Source: Candidatus Binatia bacterium (GTDB taxonomy: Bacteria > Desulfobacterota > Binatia > UBA9968 > JAJDTQ01). Taken from it: DNA of 64,000 nt. The notes below the pieces were generated by a model. That model saw only the letters and a program-made list of their open reading frames with translations, had not been told where the DNA came from and searched no databases. Shown piece by piece: positions 41,334 through 49,043 of this stretch (position 1 is the first letter of the stretch; every line of letters starts with the position of its first letter). The position numbers were made by a program, and so were the translations under genes. The stretch is from the NCBI GenBank assembly GCA_951813575.1, contig OX638375.1, positions 868,001 to 932,000 on the forward strand, written 5' to 3'.

Positions 41334-41716
41334 AACTATCTGATATATTTGCTTTTTATAGGGATCATGAACTATGGATCGTTAAGGGGCCCAATCGTTG
41401 GCGTAAGCATACTGTAAGCGGATTCACTCCAGTTTGCGCGCATCCTAACGCGCCTCTGTCGTACTTTCGCTCTGTCCTGGCAACTCTCCCGAAGGCCCGA
41501 GAGCGCCACCAAGCGCCTTTCAGCCCGAAAGTTACCACGGCGATACGGAAGAGAGCCAGGAAGGGTTGCTGACCTCAAGTTTGAATCCTTCAGCACGGTC
41601 ACGTCAAGTCGCATCTCGCCTGCCAACAGCGAGGTATCTCGCTTGGAAACCGAGGGGACAGCAAATCGAAATCATGTTAGCGAAGAGTCACTTGACCTAA
41701 AATGCATTTAAATGCA
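41334..41716. other. Gene-free spacer at the left edge of the accessory island
   Basis: About 380 bases between hyuA and the XRE regulator. Short frames exist but none has a ribosome site or a recognisable product. Base composition drops compared with the catabolic genes. The only clear structure is the palindrome at its right end. Confidence 0.6.
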
Positions 41717-41718
41717 TT
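41701..41718. repeat. 18-bp perfect palindrome at the end of the XRE gene
   Basis: AATGCATTTAAATGCATT is a perfect palindrome that overlaps the stop codon of the XRE regulator. It contains the ATGCA half-site also seen in the palindrome over that gene's start (42003-42016). It lacks a GC stem and U-tract, so a protein-binding site is likelier than a terminator. Confidence 0.6.
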
Positions 41719-42007
41719 ACACTTCGCTAGCTATGCGAGCGATCAGTGCCCTAAACTCCTTCGAGTGAGCAATGGTCGACACAATGTCGTCCTGGATCTC
41801 CATCGACGACTGTCGGGTCTCCTCGATGAAGGCCACAACACGTAAAAGCAGTTCTGTGCGAGGCTTTTTCCCGCCTTCTATCCGCGAAACAGTAGACTGC
41901 TGGGTGCCCAGGCGTTCGGCGAGTTCGCCTTGGGTAAGACCAGTATTCTGGCGTGCACGCCTCAGACGCCTCGAAAGGTTGCGGTCCTCCCATTCAGTTA
42001 CTTGCAT
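41717..42007 (-). CDS. XRE-family helix-turn-helix regulator (antitoxin-like)
   Basis: A 96-aa protein from ATG 42007 (MQVTEWEDRNLSRRLRRARQ). An in-frame ATG at 42028 is possible. It has an HTH_3 domain, LTQGELAERLGTQQSTVSRI-EGGKKPR, and a helical C-terminus. It is divergent from the QueC operon, whose first gene starts 58 bases away, so it is the obvious repressor of that operon and of itself. The palindrome at 42003-42016 covers its start. Base composition is lower in GC than the flanking genes. Confidence 0.85.
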   Translation of the reverse strand: MQVTEWEDRNLSRRLRRARQNTGLTQGELAERLGTQQSTVSRIEGGKKPRTELLLRVVAFIEETRQSSMEIQDDIVSTIAHSKEFRALIARIASEV

Positions 42008-42016
42008 AATTATGCA
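42003..42016. promoter_or_regulatory. Operator-like palindrome in the divergent promoter region
   Basis: TGCATAATTATGCA is a perfect 14-bp palindrome overlapping the start of the XRE gene, followed by AT-rich TATAATATAC, which can serve as a -10 box (TATAAT) for the rightward operon. It is the probable XRE binding site controlling both directions. Confidence 0.55.
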
Positions 42017-42064
42017 TATAATATACATTAGTGGTTTTGGCCAGTTAAGACGTCTCAGCGGGCG

Positions 42065-42805
42065 GTGGAATCTACAGTTAAAAATCAGCTCTTGGCACCT
42101 TTTCATCCAGACGACGAGGTTCTACCGGGCATACGATTCGGCCGGGAGGATGAGCTGCTCACACCTGCGTATTGGGCCATGCGTTGTGCAAGCCCGGACG
42201 CTGCCGACACCGACTTCGTGAACCGCCGTGGCACGCTTGAGGAGGAAATCGGATTCTGTCTGCTTGGTGGTTTCGGTGTGACCTTCGAGATGGCGACAGC
42301 CTTCTTTGAATGTTTGCGGACGAATGGCGCCCTCGAGAGGGGCGCTGTATTTCCGGAAGCCGCCCTTTTTGCTATGCTCAACCAGCCTACAGTTGTTCGT
42401 GGGCAGCGGCGGCGCTACCGGTTCCCGGCGCAGCGGGCTCGACGGCTTCACCGTGCAATGGCCGATCTCGCCCGGATCGAAGTCGATGAAGCCAATCCAA
42501 TTAGATTTCGCGACCAGATCCAGACTTTGGAAGGCGTGGGACCGAAGACAGCTAGCTGGATCGCGAGGAACTGGTTGGACACGGATTCAGTTGCAATCCT
42601 GGATGTTCATGTCCTACGGGCGGGGTGGTTGCTCGAACTGTTCGACAGGGATCGCCGTCTTCCCCGCGATTACTTGGAGCTAGAGAGGCGATTTCTGAAT
42701 TTTGCCGAAAACCTACATGTCCGAGCGTCGGTGTTGGACAGCGTCATGTGGTACGACATGCGCACCTTCGGGTCCAATCTAGCACGAACGACCCTTGCGG
42801 TTTGA
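42065..42805 (+). CDS. OGG-like HhH-GPD DNA glycosylase (defence-associated type)
   Basis: A 246-aa protein from GTG 42065. The helix-hairpin-helix LEGVGPKTASWIARN supplies the Schiff-base Lys161, and AILDVHVLRAG supplies the activating Asp180. These are the catalytic pair of 8-oxoguanine-type DNA glycosylase/lyases. The N-terminal part is unlike housekeeping MutY, Nth or Ogg and has no Fe-S cluster. It is the first gene of the four-gene operon. OGG-like proteins of this kind are accessory proteins of type IV CBASS (established knowledge). Here it probably removes or checks a modified base, or acts on a nucleotide (inference). Confidence 0.8.
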   Translation: MESTVKNQLLAPFHPDDEVLPGIRFGREDELLTPAYWAMRCASPDAADTDFVNRRGTLEEEIGFCLLGGFGVTFEMATAFFECLRTNGALERGAVFPEAALFAMLNQPTVVRGQRRRYRFPAQRARRLHRAMADLARIEVDEANPIRFRDQIQTLEGVGPKTASWIARNWLDTDSVAILDVHVLRAGWLLELFDRDRRLPRDYLELERRFLNFAENLHVRASVLDSVMWYDMRTFGSNLARTTLAV

Positions 42806-42849
42806 CCGACGTTACCCGTAGTTTTCGACGACGCTGAAAGGAGAAGGCA

Positions 42850-43191
42850 ATGGGTGGTAGCGGGGCAGGCGGAGGATGGACGCCGGAGGGGTCCAATGGC
42901 GGCGGATCCGACCCATGCGACTTGCGGTTCCAGACCGATCTCTTTGCGCCGGTGGCTTCAGTTGTTCAGGGCCTCAGTGTGGGCGATCGCCTGGCGGTCC
43001 GGCTCATCGCGCAGAGGCAGTCCCCGAGCGTCGCTGCGTTGACGCAGTCGACAGACGACGTGGCGGGTACGATAATCGGAGCACAGCAAGTGGGGGTTCT
43101 CGTCAATTGTCTGGCGCAACAGCATGCCTATGAAGCAGAGATAACGGCGATTGCAGGATCGAAAGTGACCGTGATCGTCGCGCGGGTCTAA
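42850..43191 (+). CDS. Small protein with Met-Gly-Gly N-terminus, possible modification target
   Basis: A 113-aa protein with GAAAGGAGAAGG before the ATG. Residues 1-20 are a flexible Gly-rich leader (MGGSGAGGGWTPEGSNGGGS). Then a compact beta-rich domain begins with CDLRFQTDLFAPVASVVQGL and SVGDRLAVRL and ends EAEITAIAGSKVTVIVARV. Met removal would expose Gly-Gly. Proteins of this shape with a GDxLxV core occur beside QueC-like and glycosylase genes in defence islands. I recognise the pattern but know no named function. It could be the acceptor for a deazaguanine added by the QueC-like enzyme (hypothesis). Confidence 0.75.
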   Translation: MGGSGAGGGWTPEGSNGGGSDPCDLRFQTDLFAPVASVVQGLSVGDRLAVRLIAQRQSPSVAALTQSTDDVAGTIIGAQQVGVLVNCLAQQHAYEAEITAIAGSKVTVIVARV

Positions 43192-43193
43192 CA

Positions 43194-44420
43194 GTGATTG
43201 TTGCTGGCGGGTACTATCGCGAGATCTGCGTATCACCAAAGCGTGACGAAGTCTTTGGATCTGGTGGTCGCGCTGCGTTTGCAATCGCTACAGCCGGCAC
43301 CGATGTCGACTGGCACTACTATTGCCCCAAGCTTGAGCAATCCAATGTCCCGGTGGCTCTATCAAGTCCACACCTAAGGCATCATCCACGTACATCCGAC
43401 GACTTAGTATCTTTTGCCTACTTTCATCCGTTGTCGGAGCCACAATATCGCCCTAGCGATCTGCCGAGATACGACGACATCGTCGTGGAGGGCGCAAACA
43501 TCTTGCGCTTCGGCTTTATGGAGGGTGACGCCATTGTGCACGGCGACAAAGTAGTTTTCGATCCCCAGAGTCCGAGAAAACCGCTTTCATTCAAGGCTAA
43601 TGGCTCTACAGCGAATTCGCTAGCGATCGTTCTGAACGCGCGAGAAGTAAAGGCGCTTGGGAAAGACGAGGATGAGTCACAGGCCGTGCAAAAAATTTGG
43701 GAATCGGAAAGCGCGTCGGTCGTTCTCGTCAAATCCGGTCCGCAAGGCTGCCGCGTTTATGTTGATAGCGTGCTTCAAGGGACGGTCCCACCGTATCGCA
43801 CTGATCGTGTTTACAAAATCGGGTCCGGCGATATTTTTAGCGGCGCCTTTGCATACAATTGGGCGGAAAAGGGCATGCCTCCTCATGATGCTGCCGACGT
43901 TGCTTCCCGCTGCGTAGCGCGCTACTGCGACAGCCGCCAGCCAGGTGTCCTTCTTGACGACCGGACCGAGGCATTGGAGCCGATTACGGTGAATGACGAG
44001 CAGGCCAAGGTCTACATAGCCGGACCGTTCTTCACGATGTCGGAGTTGTGGCTTGTGGAGCAAGCATGCCGGGCCCTTGACAGTCTCGGCGTGTCATTTT
44101 TCTCGCCCTATCATGAGGCAGGGCTACTGTGCGACTACGCCGACGATCAGGCGCATCAGAAAGAGATCGAACGCGTTGTTGAGGCGGACCTCAAAGGTCT
44201 CGGTGAATGTAAGGCAGTTCTCGCCATTCTTGACGGGTGCGATCCTGGGACAATCTTCGAGATTGGGTGGGCAGTGAGGCACAACATTCCTGTGGTCGCG
44301 CTGTCGCAGAACCCGAAGCCAGCTGATCACACGATGATCCGCGGCTCAAAGAATTGTTCGATTTGCGACGATTTCGCGACCGCGATTTATCGGGTCGCCT
44401 GGGCGGCACAGTCAGGATGA
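43194..44420 (+). CDS. PfkB-like kinase fused to nucleoside 2-deoxyribosyltransferase
   Basis: A 408-aa protein from GTG 43194, 2 bases after the previous stop. Residues 1-255 are a ribokinase/PfkB-like domain with the catalytic motif KIGSGDIFSGAFAYNWAEKG (Asp213) but a reduced N-terminal lid. Residues 272-405 are a nucleoside 2-deoxyribosyltransferase domain: VYIAGPFF at the start and DPGTIFEIGWA with nucleophile Glu356. Such a protein could phosphorylate a nucleoside and exchange or remove its base, so it may consume or make an unusual (deaza)nucleoside. NDT proteins also occur with QueC in type IV CBASS. The fusion order is PfkB then NDT. Confidence 0.85.
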   Translation: MIVAGGYYREICVSPKRDEVFGSGGRAAFAIATAGTDVDWHYYCPKLEQSNVPVALSSPHLRHHPRTSDDLVSFAYFHPLSEPQYRPSDLPRYDDIVVEGANILRFGFMEGDAIVHGDKVVFDPQSPRKPLSFKANGSTANSLAIVLNAREVKALGKDEDESQAVQKIWESESASVVLVKSGPQGCRVYVDSVLQGTVPPYRTDRVYKIGSGDIFSGAFAYNWAEKGMPPHDAADVASRCVARYCDSRQPGVLLDDRTEALEPITVNDEQAKVYIAGPFFTMSELWLVEQACRALDSLGVSFFSPYHEAGLLCDYADDQAHQKEIERVVEADLKGLGECKAVLAILDGCDPGTIFEIGWAVRHNIPVVALSQNPKPADHTMIRGSKNCSICDDFATAIYRVAWAAQSG

Positions 44421-45049
44421 GAGCGCTCCTGTTCTCAGGTGGCGTAGAGTCCACATGCCTTGCGGTGATGACGAAGCCGGATCTGGCTGTGACGATCGAC
44501 TACGGCCAAGTCTGCGCGCAAGGAGAAATTCGCGCCGCCAAATACATTGCGTCTTTGATCGACATGTCCCACCGAGTCATCGAGGTCTCCCTTGGCCATT
44601 TGGGATCCGGTGAGATGACCGGTGTGCCGTCCGACGGTCACGCAGGATCGGTTCCCGAACATTGGCCCTTCCGCAATCAGATGCTTCTGACCGTGGCAGC
44701 TATGGCGCTCGCGAAGTGTGACCTGCGAGAATTGATCATTGGAACAGTGATCACGGATCGCGTACACAATGACGGGACGCCCATGTTCTTGAGCACCATG
44801 GAACGGCTTCTCCAGACTCAGCTTTCCCATTTCAAGCTTAACGCCCCAGCGTCGACCATAACCACCGACGAATTGGTCCTTGTATCTGGCATTGACCGCG
44901 ACCTACTCGGCTGGACTTTTTCATGCCATCGAGCGAGTATAGCCTGCGGCACATGTCGAGGTTGCAACAAGTCCGTGGATTTGTTCGCCCGCCTTGCTCT
45001 CAAGGACGGCACCACATCTTCGATGGCTTCCTCGGAAGAACCTAGGTAG
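44417..45049 (+). CDS. QueC-like 7-cyano-7-deazaguanine synthase homologue, defence type
   Basis: A 210-aa protein whose ATG overlaps the previous stop (ATGA). It has an N-type ATP pyrophosphatase P-loop FSGGVESTC (residues 6-14; housekeeping QueC has SGGxDS), a PFRNQMLL motif matching QueC's GRN-x-x-FL, and a four-Cys zinc site CHRASIACGTCRGC (Cys170, 177, 180, 183). It lacks queD/E/F neighbours, so it is not part of a normal queuosine operon. QueC homologues work in type IV CBASS and Qat defence, where they act on 7-deazaguanine and, by recent reports, attach it to protein N-termini. It is the last gene of the operon. Confidence 0.85.
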   Translation: MRALLFSGGVESTCLAVMTKPDLAVTIDYGQVCAQGEIRAAKYIASLIDMSHRVIEVSLGHLGSGEMTGVPSDGHAGSVPEHWPFRNQMLLTVAAMALAKCDLRELIIGTVITDRVHNDGTPMFLSTMERLLQTQLSHFKLNAPASTITTDELVLVSGIDRDLLGWTFSCHRASIACGTCRGCNKSVDLFARLALKDGTTSSMASSEEPR

Positions 45050-45165
45050 CCGCCTTAGTTTCATTCTCGCCAACCTCCGGGAACTTCGTGACCGGTGAGT
45101 GACCGGTGATTATCGCCTAGTATGTCCTCACTTGTAGGTTATCTTCATCCAAAGAGCGATGACAC

Positions 45166-45325
45166 GTGCGCAGAACCAAGCTCAACGAAGCCCACGTCGT
45201 GGCGATACTGACGAAGTAGCAAGACGGGCTGCGTGTGGTCGGAGGCACGCCATCAGCGGCTCAAGTTCGACAAGTAGCGGCCGAAGTACGGCAAGCTGGA
45301 CGTGTCAGAGCCGAACGGTGAAGTC
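45166..45325 (+). pseudogene. IS3-family OrfA remnant
   Basis: The start reads VRRTKLNEAHVVAILTK then a stop, QDGLRVV, a frame change and FDK, a stop and RPKYGKLDVSE. These are fragments of the OrfA HTH protein of IS3 elements (usual pattern R-T-K-x-x-E-x-x-I-v-x-I-L ... W-x-x-KYGGLDVSE). Two in-frame stops and at least one frameshift make it dead. It marks the right border of the QueC island. Confidence 0.75.
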
Positions 45326-45379
45326 CTAGACTTGCTGGAAATTGGTAGGGGGTACATCCTGGTTGTGGATTCACCAACC

Positions 45380-45401
45380 GGCGCCGGTAGAGGCCGGCGC
45401 C
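45380..45401. repeat. 8-bp-stem GC hairpin between IS remnants
   Basis: GGCGCCGG (45380-45387), a six-base loop and CCGGCGCC (45394-45401) form a strong hairpin between the IS3 and IS256 remnants. No U-tract follows. It is probably another dispersed repeat or an element end. Confidence 0.5.
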
Positions 45402-45416
45402 AACATGGAGGCACCC

Positions 45417-46088
45417 CATAGCGAAGAGAGTACCGGGACCGACGCGCACGCGCAAATCCCTTTCGGAACTGGTTGAAGGACGGCTGTCGTGTGCGGACGC
45501 GAGGGACTAGTTGGTGAAGCTTGCGACACGTCTGATCATGGAGGAGGCGTTGGACGCGGAGAGCCGCGATGCTTTGGGGCGGGCCTACTACGAGCACGGG
45601 GCGAGTCAGAGGTGGCGCAACGGCGTTCGGCCGAGGCGGCGGAAGGGGTGGTGGACTACGCGGCGCCGCAGATCACCGGGCGCGGCGGTTCCACTCGGAG
45701 ATCCGGGACACCCTCAAGGGGCGCACCCAAGCGTTGGAGGACCCGGCGGTGGAGCTTTCGGCGCGCGGTCTTTCACTGCAGGACATTGAAGACGCCTTCA
45801 GAGACGAGAGCGGGTGGTCGTTGCCGTCGCGGACCGCGGTCTCGGAGGTCGGCAAGCAGCTATGGGCAGACTACTATTGACCATTGCACAATATAGTGAC
45901 GCCTTTTCGTTCTCGTTGCCGCCTTCTGAGGATAGGCCGGCGTGTTCGGGTGTCACGATATTATGCGGCTCTCAATAGGAGTTCCCCAACCGCAATCTCT
46001 CGGAGCACGACATCGTCTACCTGTTCATCGACGACATCGCCGACCGCATCCGCCCTGGGCAGAAACGCGAGCCGATGCTGGAGGCCTA
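45417..46088 (+). pseudogene. IS256 (mutator-type) transposase remnant, truncated by MITE copy B
   Basis: Pieces of an IS256 transposase appear in shifting frames: RVPGPTRTRKSLSELVEGRL, LIMEEALDAESRDALGRAYY, FHSEIRDTLKGRTQALEDPA, VELSARGLSLQDIEDAFRDE and finally LSEHDIVYLFIDDIADRIRP-GQKREPMLEA. The order is that of the family, but several frameshifts are needed and internal parts are missing. The frame ends at a TAG whose TA is the MITE target site, so the MITE landed in this already broken gene. Confidence 0.8.
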
Positions 46089-46247
46089 GTGTGGTGTCTG
46101 GTTAATTCGCGTCATAATATGCGGAGGATTTTTTGTCGTCGGCAAGGCGCGATGACGAGCAGTGGCGGGCACCACGCGAGGAAGAGCAACGCAGCCGACG
46201 GCGAAAAAGACCCGCAGATTATGATGCGAATTAACCAGACACTACAC
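46089..46247 (+). mobile_element. 159-bp hairpin MITE, copy B
   Basis: It has the same length as copy A. The arms GTGTGGTGTCTGGTTAATTC... and its complement (34 of 37 positions pair; two of the three exceptions would be G-U in RNA) surround a 63-bp core (46138-46200) that is 61/63 identical to copy A. It is flanked by TA on both sides (46087-46088 and 46248-46249), the target duplication of IS630/Tc1-type elements. The middle 20 bases of each arm differ completely from copy A although each copy pairs with itself. Confidence 0.88.
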
Positions 46248-46249
46248 TA

Positions 46250-46638
46250 GGGCAACTTGCATCACTATTCGATCTTATGACTTTCTCAGGATTCAGTTTG
46301 TACACAGACGAGCGGCTGATGGACAGCAGGCGGCATCGACCGGTCAGACTGAGCCCGGGATATGGCCGGCGTCCCCGACATGGGGAGATTCGCCGAATTT
46401 GACGCTGTCTCAGGGGACTGAAGGCAAGGCAGACAAGGTCAGGGCCGACCCGGGGCTGTTTTCCACACCCTTAGCGTCGGGATTCCGGAGCGCCGGCCAA
46501 AGACAGCACCGGCCGCGGCAAGGACGATGCACAGCTCCAGAGCCGCACCGATTGGCGTCCCGGCCAGCGGGTGTTCGATGAAGCCGAACTCCATCACACG
46601 GTCCCCGTGGCTCACGAACCCCCGATCAGACGCCGCCT
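46250..46638. other. Spacer with no recognisable gene
   Basis: About 390 bases between the MITE and the MFS gene. Only short frames exist, mostly antisense shadows of the MFS region. No ribosome sites, tRNA or clear hairpins are seen. It is probably decayed mobile DNA. Confidence 0.5.
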
Positions 46639-47853
46639 TCAAGCGGCCGCAGGCTGCCCGATAACCACGCCGGTGCGCGGCAGCATCAGGGCGGCGGCGA
46701 GGACACCGCCGGCCGCCACCGCCATCACCACGAAGAGGGCGCCGAAACCCCAGCTTGCGTGAATGCCCGCCACGAAGGGCAGCGTGGACGCCATGACCGA
46801 GAAGGTGACGATGTAGCGGAGGGAAAAGACGCGGCTGCGCCACTCGCTCTTGGTGATGCGGCCGATGAGCACGTCGTTGATGGGGATCTGTCCGAACACG
46901 ACGAGCATGAAGCCGACCGCGACCACCAGGGCGCCCAAGCCGGTGAGCTGGTACATGACGGCGAAGAGCGCCGCCTGCAAACCCCCGACGAACGCGAACA
47001 CCGTGCGCACGGAGTAGCGGTCGACGAGATATCCGACCACGAGCTGCGCCATGGCCGCGATGGCGAACACCATGAAGGCATAGCCGCCCACGGCGGTGGC
47101 GGAGCCGGCGAGGCCGTGGAGGCGCTCGTCGAAGATCTTCGGCAGCGCGAACGTGGTGCTCTGGAAGATCAGCCCGCCGATGGCGGTGGTGAACACGATG
47201 ATGCAGAGCACGCGCACGAACGTCGGACGCCCGATGGACGCAACGTCGGCGGCGGGTTGCCTGTCGGCCGCCACGTCCACGGAACCGGTTGCCCGACTCC
47301 ACCGTCCCGCCCACAGGAAGGCCGCGTAGACGGCCCCGAGGGCGATGGAAATCGCGCCGGGCCAGACGAACGCGTTGCGCCAGCCGCCGGTGTCGATGAG
47401 GTACCCCGTGAGCAGCGCGGCGGCGGCGACTCCGAGGTTGCCGAAGACGCCGTTGATGGCGATGGGAATACCGGTCCTGCGGCGTCCCTGTATCACCATG
47501 GCGATTCCCACGGGGTGATAGATCGCGGCGAACACGCCCATCACCAGCAGCGCCAGCGCGATCTCCACCGGTGAGTCCGCCAGCGCGGTGAGGATCGAAC
47601 CTGCGCCGGTGCCGATGAAAAAGATGACGATCATCCCCGCGCGACTCCACTTGTCCCCGATCCATCCGGCCGGTATCGCGCAGATCCCGAAGGCGACGAA
47701 CCCCGGCGTGGCGTACGGGATGAGCGCCGCGTAGCTCATGTCCCACTCGTGGGCCAGCCGCAACGCCGCCACCGTCGCGAAGATCAGCATGAAGAGATGA
47801 TCGAGGAAATGCGCGACGTTGAGGAAGAGGAAGTTCAGGTTGTCGCGTGACAT
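46639..47853 (-). CDS. MFS transporter
   Basis: A 404-aa, 12-helix major facilitator protein. ATG 47853 (MSRDNLNFLFLNVAHFLDHL) begins just before helix 1. The loop 2-3 signature is GWIGDKWSRAGMIVIF, and the second-half equivalent is GYLVDRYSVRTVF. The NVAHFLDHLFMLI start resembles fosmidomycin-resistance/nitrate-type MFS proteins. The substrate is unknown. It may form an operon with the LLM oxidoreductase gene divergently or separately placed upstream (70-base gap, same strand). Confidence 0.88.
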   Translation of the reverse strand: MSRDNLNFLFLNVAHFLDHLFMLIFATVAALRLAHEWDMSYAALIPYATPGFVAFGICAIPAGWIGDKWSRAGMIVIFFIGTGAGSILTALADSPVEIALALLVMGVFAAIYHPVGIAMVIQGRRRTGIPIAINGVFGNLGVAAAALLTGYLIDTGGWRNAFVWPGAISIALGAVYAAFLWAGRWSRATGSVDVAADRQPAADVASIGRPTFVRVLCIIVFTTAIGGLIFQSTTFALPKIFDERLHGLAGSATAVGGYAFMVFAIAAMAQLVVGYLVDRYSVRTVFAFVGGLQAALFAVMYQLTGLGALVVAVGFMLVVFGQIPINDVLIGRITKSEWRSRVFSLRYIVTFSVMASTLPFVAGIHASWGFGALFVVMAVAAGGVLAAALMLPRTGVVIGQPAAA

Positions 47854-47922
47854 GACGGTCCCTGACTCGCTGTTTTGGCGTTGCGCTCCGCCTGCGTCCA
47901 CGGCGATGCGGCTACGGTCCGG

Positions 47923-48933
47923 TCAGCCGTCACCCCGCAGCATGGGCTGCATGACCTGCTCGGCGAAGGCGCGGATCATGCTGGCCCGGGGCAGGCCGTC
48001 CACCGCGTAGGGACGGATGGTGATCTGGTCGATGCCGCTGTCGAACATGCGGCGGGCCGTGTCGATGCACCGGGCGGGGGTGCCGGCCAGGGCGAACTCG
48101 GGCACCACCTCGTCGGGTACGGAGTCGGCGTGGGCGGCGTTGGGGTTGAGGTGCTGGTAGTTGTCGTAGCGGCCGGTCATCCTGTCCGCCGCCGCGGCCG
48201 CCGCGGGACTCAGCCCCCAGAAGGGCTTGAGAATGCTCCGGGCCACGTGCGGGCGCACCGCGGCCACCGCCTTGGAGCCGTCCTCGGCCACGGCGGCGGA
48301 TACCGAGAGAAACGTCTGGAACGGCACCTCGTCGCGGCCGCCTTCACGCCGGCCGTCGTGGATGCATTCCAGCATGCGGACCAGCATGTCCCCTTCCATG
48401 GCCACCCGGGCCATGATCACCCCGTCGCCGATGCGGCCCGCCAGCCGCAGCATCTTCGGGCCGCTGGCCGCAACCGCGATGGGCGGGCATTTCTCGGGCG
48501 CGCCGAACATCAGCCTCGTATCCTCGGAACCCGCGGGAACGCGGTCGCCCCGGCACAGCGCCCGGATCTCGTCCACCGTCTGCTCCAGCCGGGCGAGGGT
48601 GGCGGGCTTCCTCCCCATGGTGTTGACCGAGGTGAATCCGTTGCCGATGCCCAGGGTCAGCCGGCCTCCGGACAACTCCTGAAGCGTCGCGGCCGCGCTG
48701 GCGGTGACCGCGGATACCCGCGTGACCGGGTTCGTGACGCCGGTTCCCAGCAGGACCCTGGAAGTGGCCTGGGCGGCGGCGCCCAGGAGCACGTACATCT
48801 CCCGCCAGATGAGCTGGGAGTCGCCGAACCAGACCTGGTCGTAGCCCAGCTCTTCCGCCAGCGCGACCTCCTGCATCAGGGCGGAGACGTCGTAGTAGGG
48901 GTGGATCTCGACGCCGAAGGAACATTTCGCCAT
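47923..48933 (-). CDS. LLM-class (F420/FMN-dependent) oxidoreductase
   Basis: A 336-aa luciferase-like (beta/alpha)8 protein: EVALAEELGYDQVWFGDSQL near the N-terminus, RVLLGTGVTNPVTR, TLGIGNGFTSVNTMG and PPIAVAASGPKMLRLAGRIGDG. The pattern is closest to the methylene-tetrahydromethanopterin reductase-like, F420-using branch. Whether the host makes F420 cannot be told from this window. It lies upstream of the MFS gene and downstream of an amidohydrolase, all on the minus strand. Confidence 0.9.
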   Translation of the reverse strand: MAKCSFGVEIHPYYDVSALMQEVALAEELGYDQVWFGDSQLIWREMYVLLGAAAQATSRVLLGTGVTNPVTRVSAVTASAAATLQELSGGRLTLGIGNGFTSVNTMGRKPATLARLEQTVDEIRALCRGDRVPAGSEDTRLMFGAPEKCPPIAVAASGPKMLRLAGRIGDGVIMARVAMEGDMLVRMLECIHDGRREGGRDEVPFQTFLSVSAAVAEDGSKAVAAVRPHVARSILKPFWGLSPAAAAAADRMTGRYDNYQHLNPNAAHADSVPDEVVPEFALAGTPARCIDTARRMFDSGIDQITIRPYAVDGLPRASMIRAFAEQVMQPMLRGDG

Positions 48934-48992
48934 GGGTGGCCTCGTACTATGCGGCTGCGTACGGGAGTCGCGGTGTTCGAATCGTGGGGATG

Positions 48993-49019
48993 GCGGGGGC
49001 GACCGCCGGTCGCCCCCGC
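48993..49019 (-). repeat. Dispersed extragenic palindrome, family P3
   Basis: GCGGGGGCGACCG-CC-GGTCGCCCCCGC between the LLM and amidohydrolase genes. It belongs to the same family as 3964 and 10224. Confidence 0.7.
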
Positions 49020-49043
49020 GGAAGTCCGCCGTAGCGCAGGCTC

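Noticed and set aside
41372..41626. 84-aa minus-strand frame in the island-edge spacer
   Set aside because: No ribosome site, no recognisable motif and unusual composition; likely random.
42065..45049. Calling the island a type IV CBASS
   Set aside because: No CD-NTase, TGT or known effector gene is present between the regulator and the IS remnants, so only partial resemblance can be claimed.
44417..45049. Housekeeping queuosine (queC) annotation
   Set aside because: No queD, queE or queF nearby, an SGGxES instead of SGGxDS loop, and an island context with glycosylase and NDT genes.
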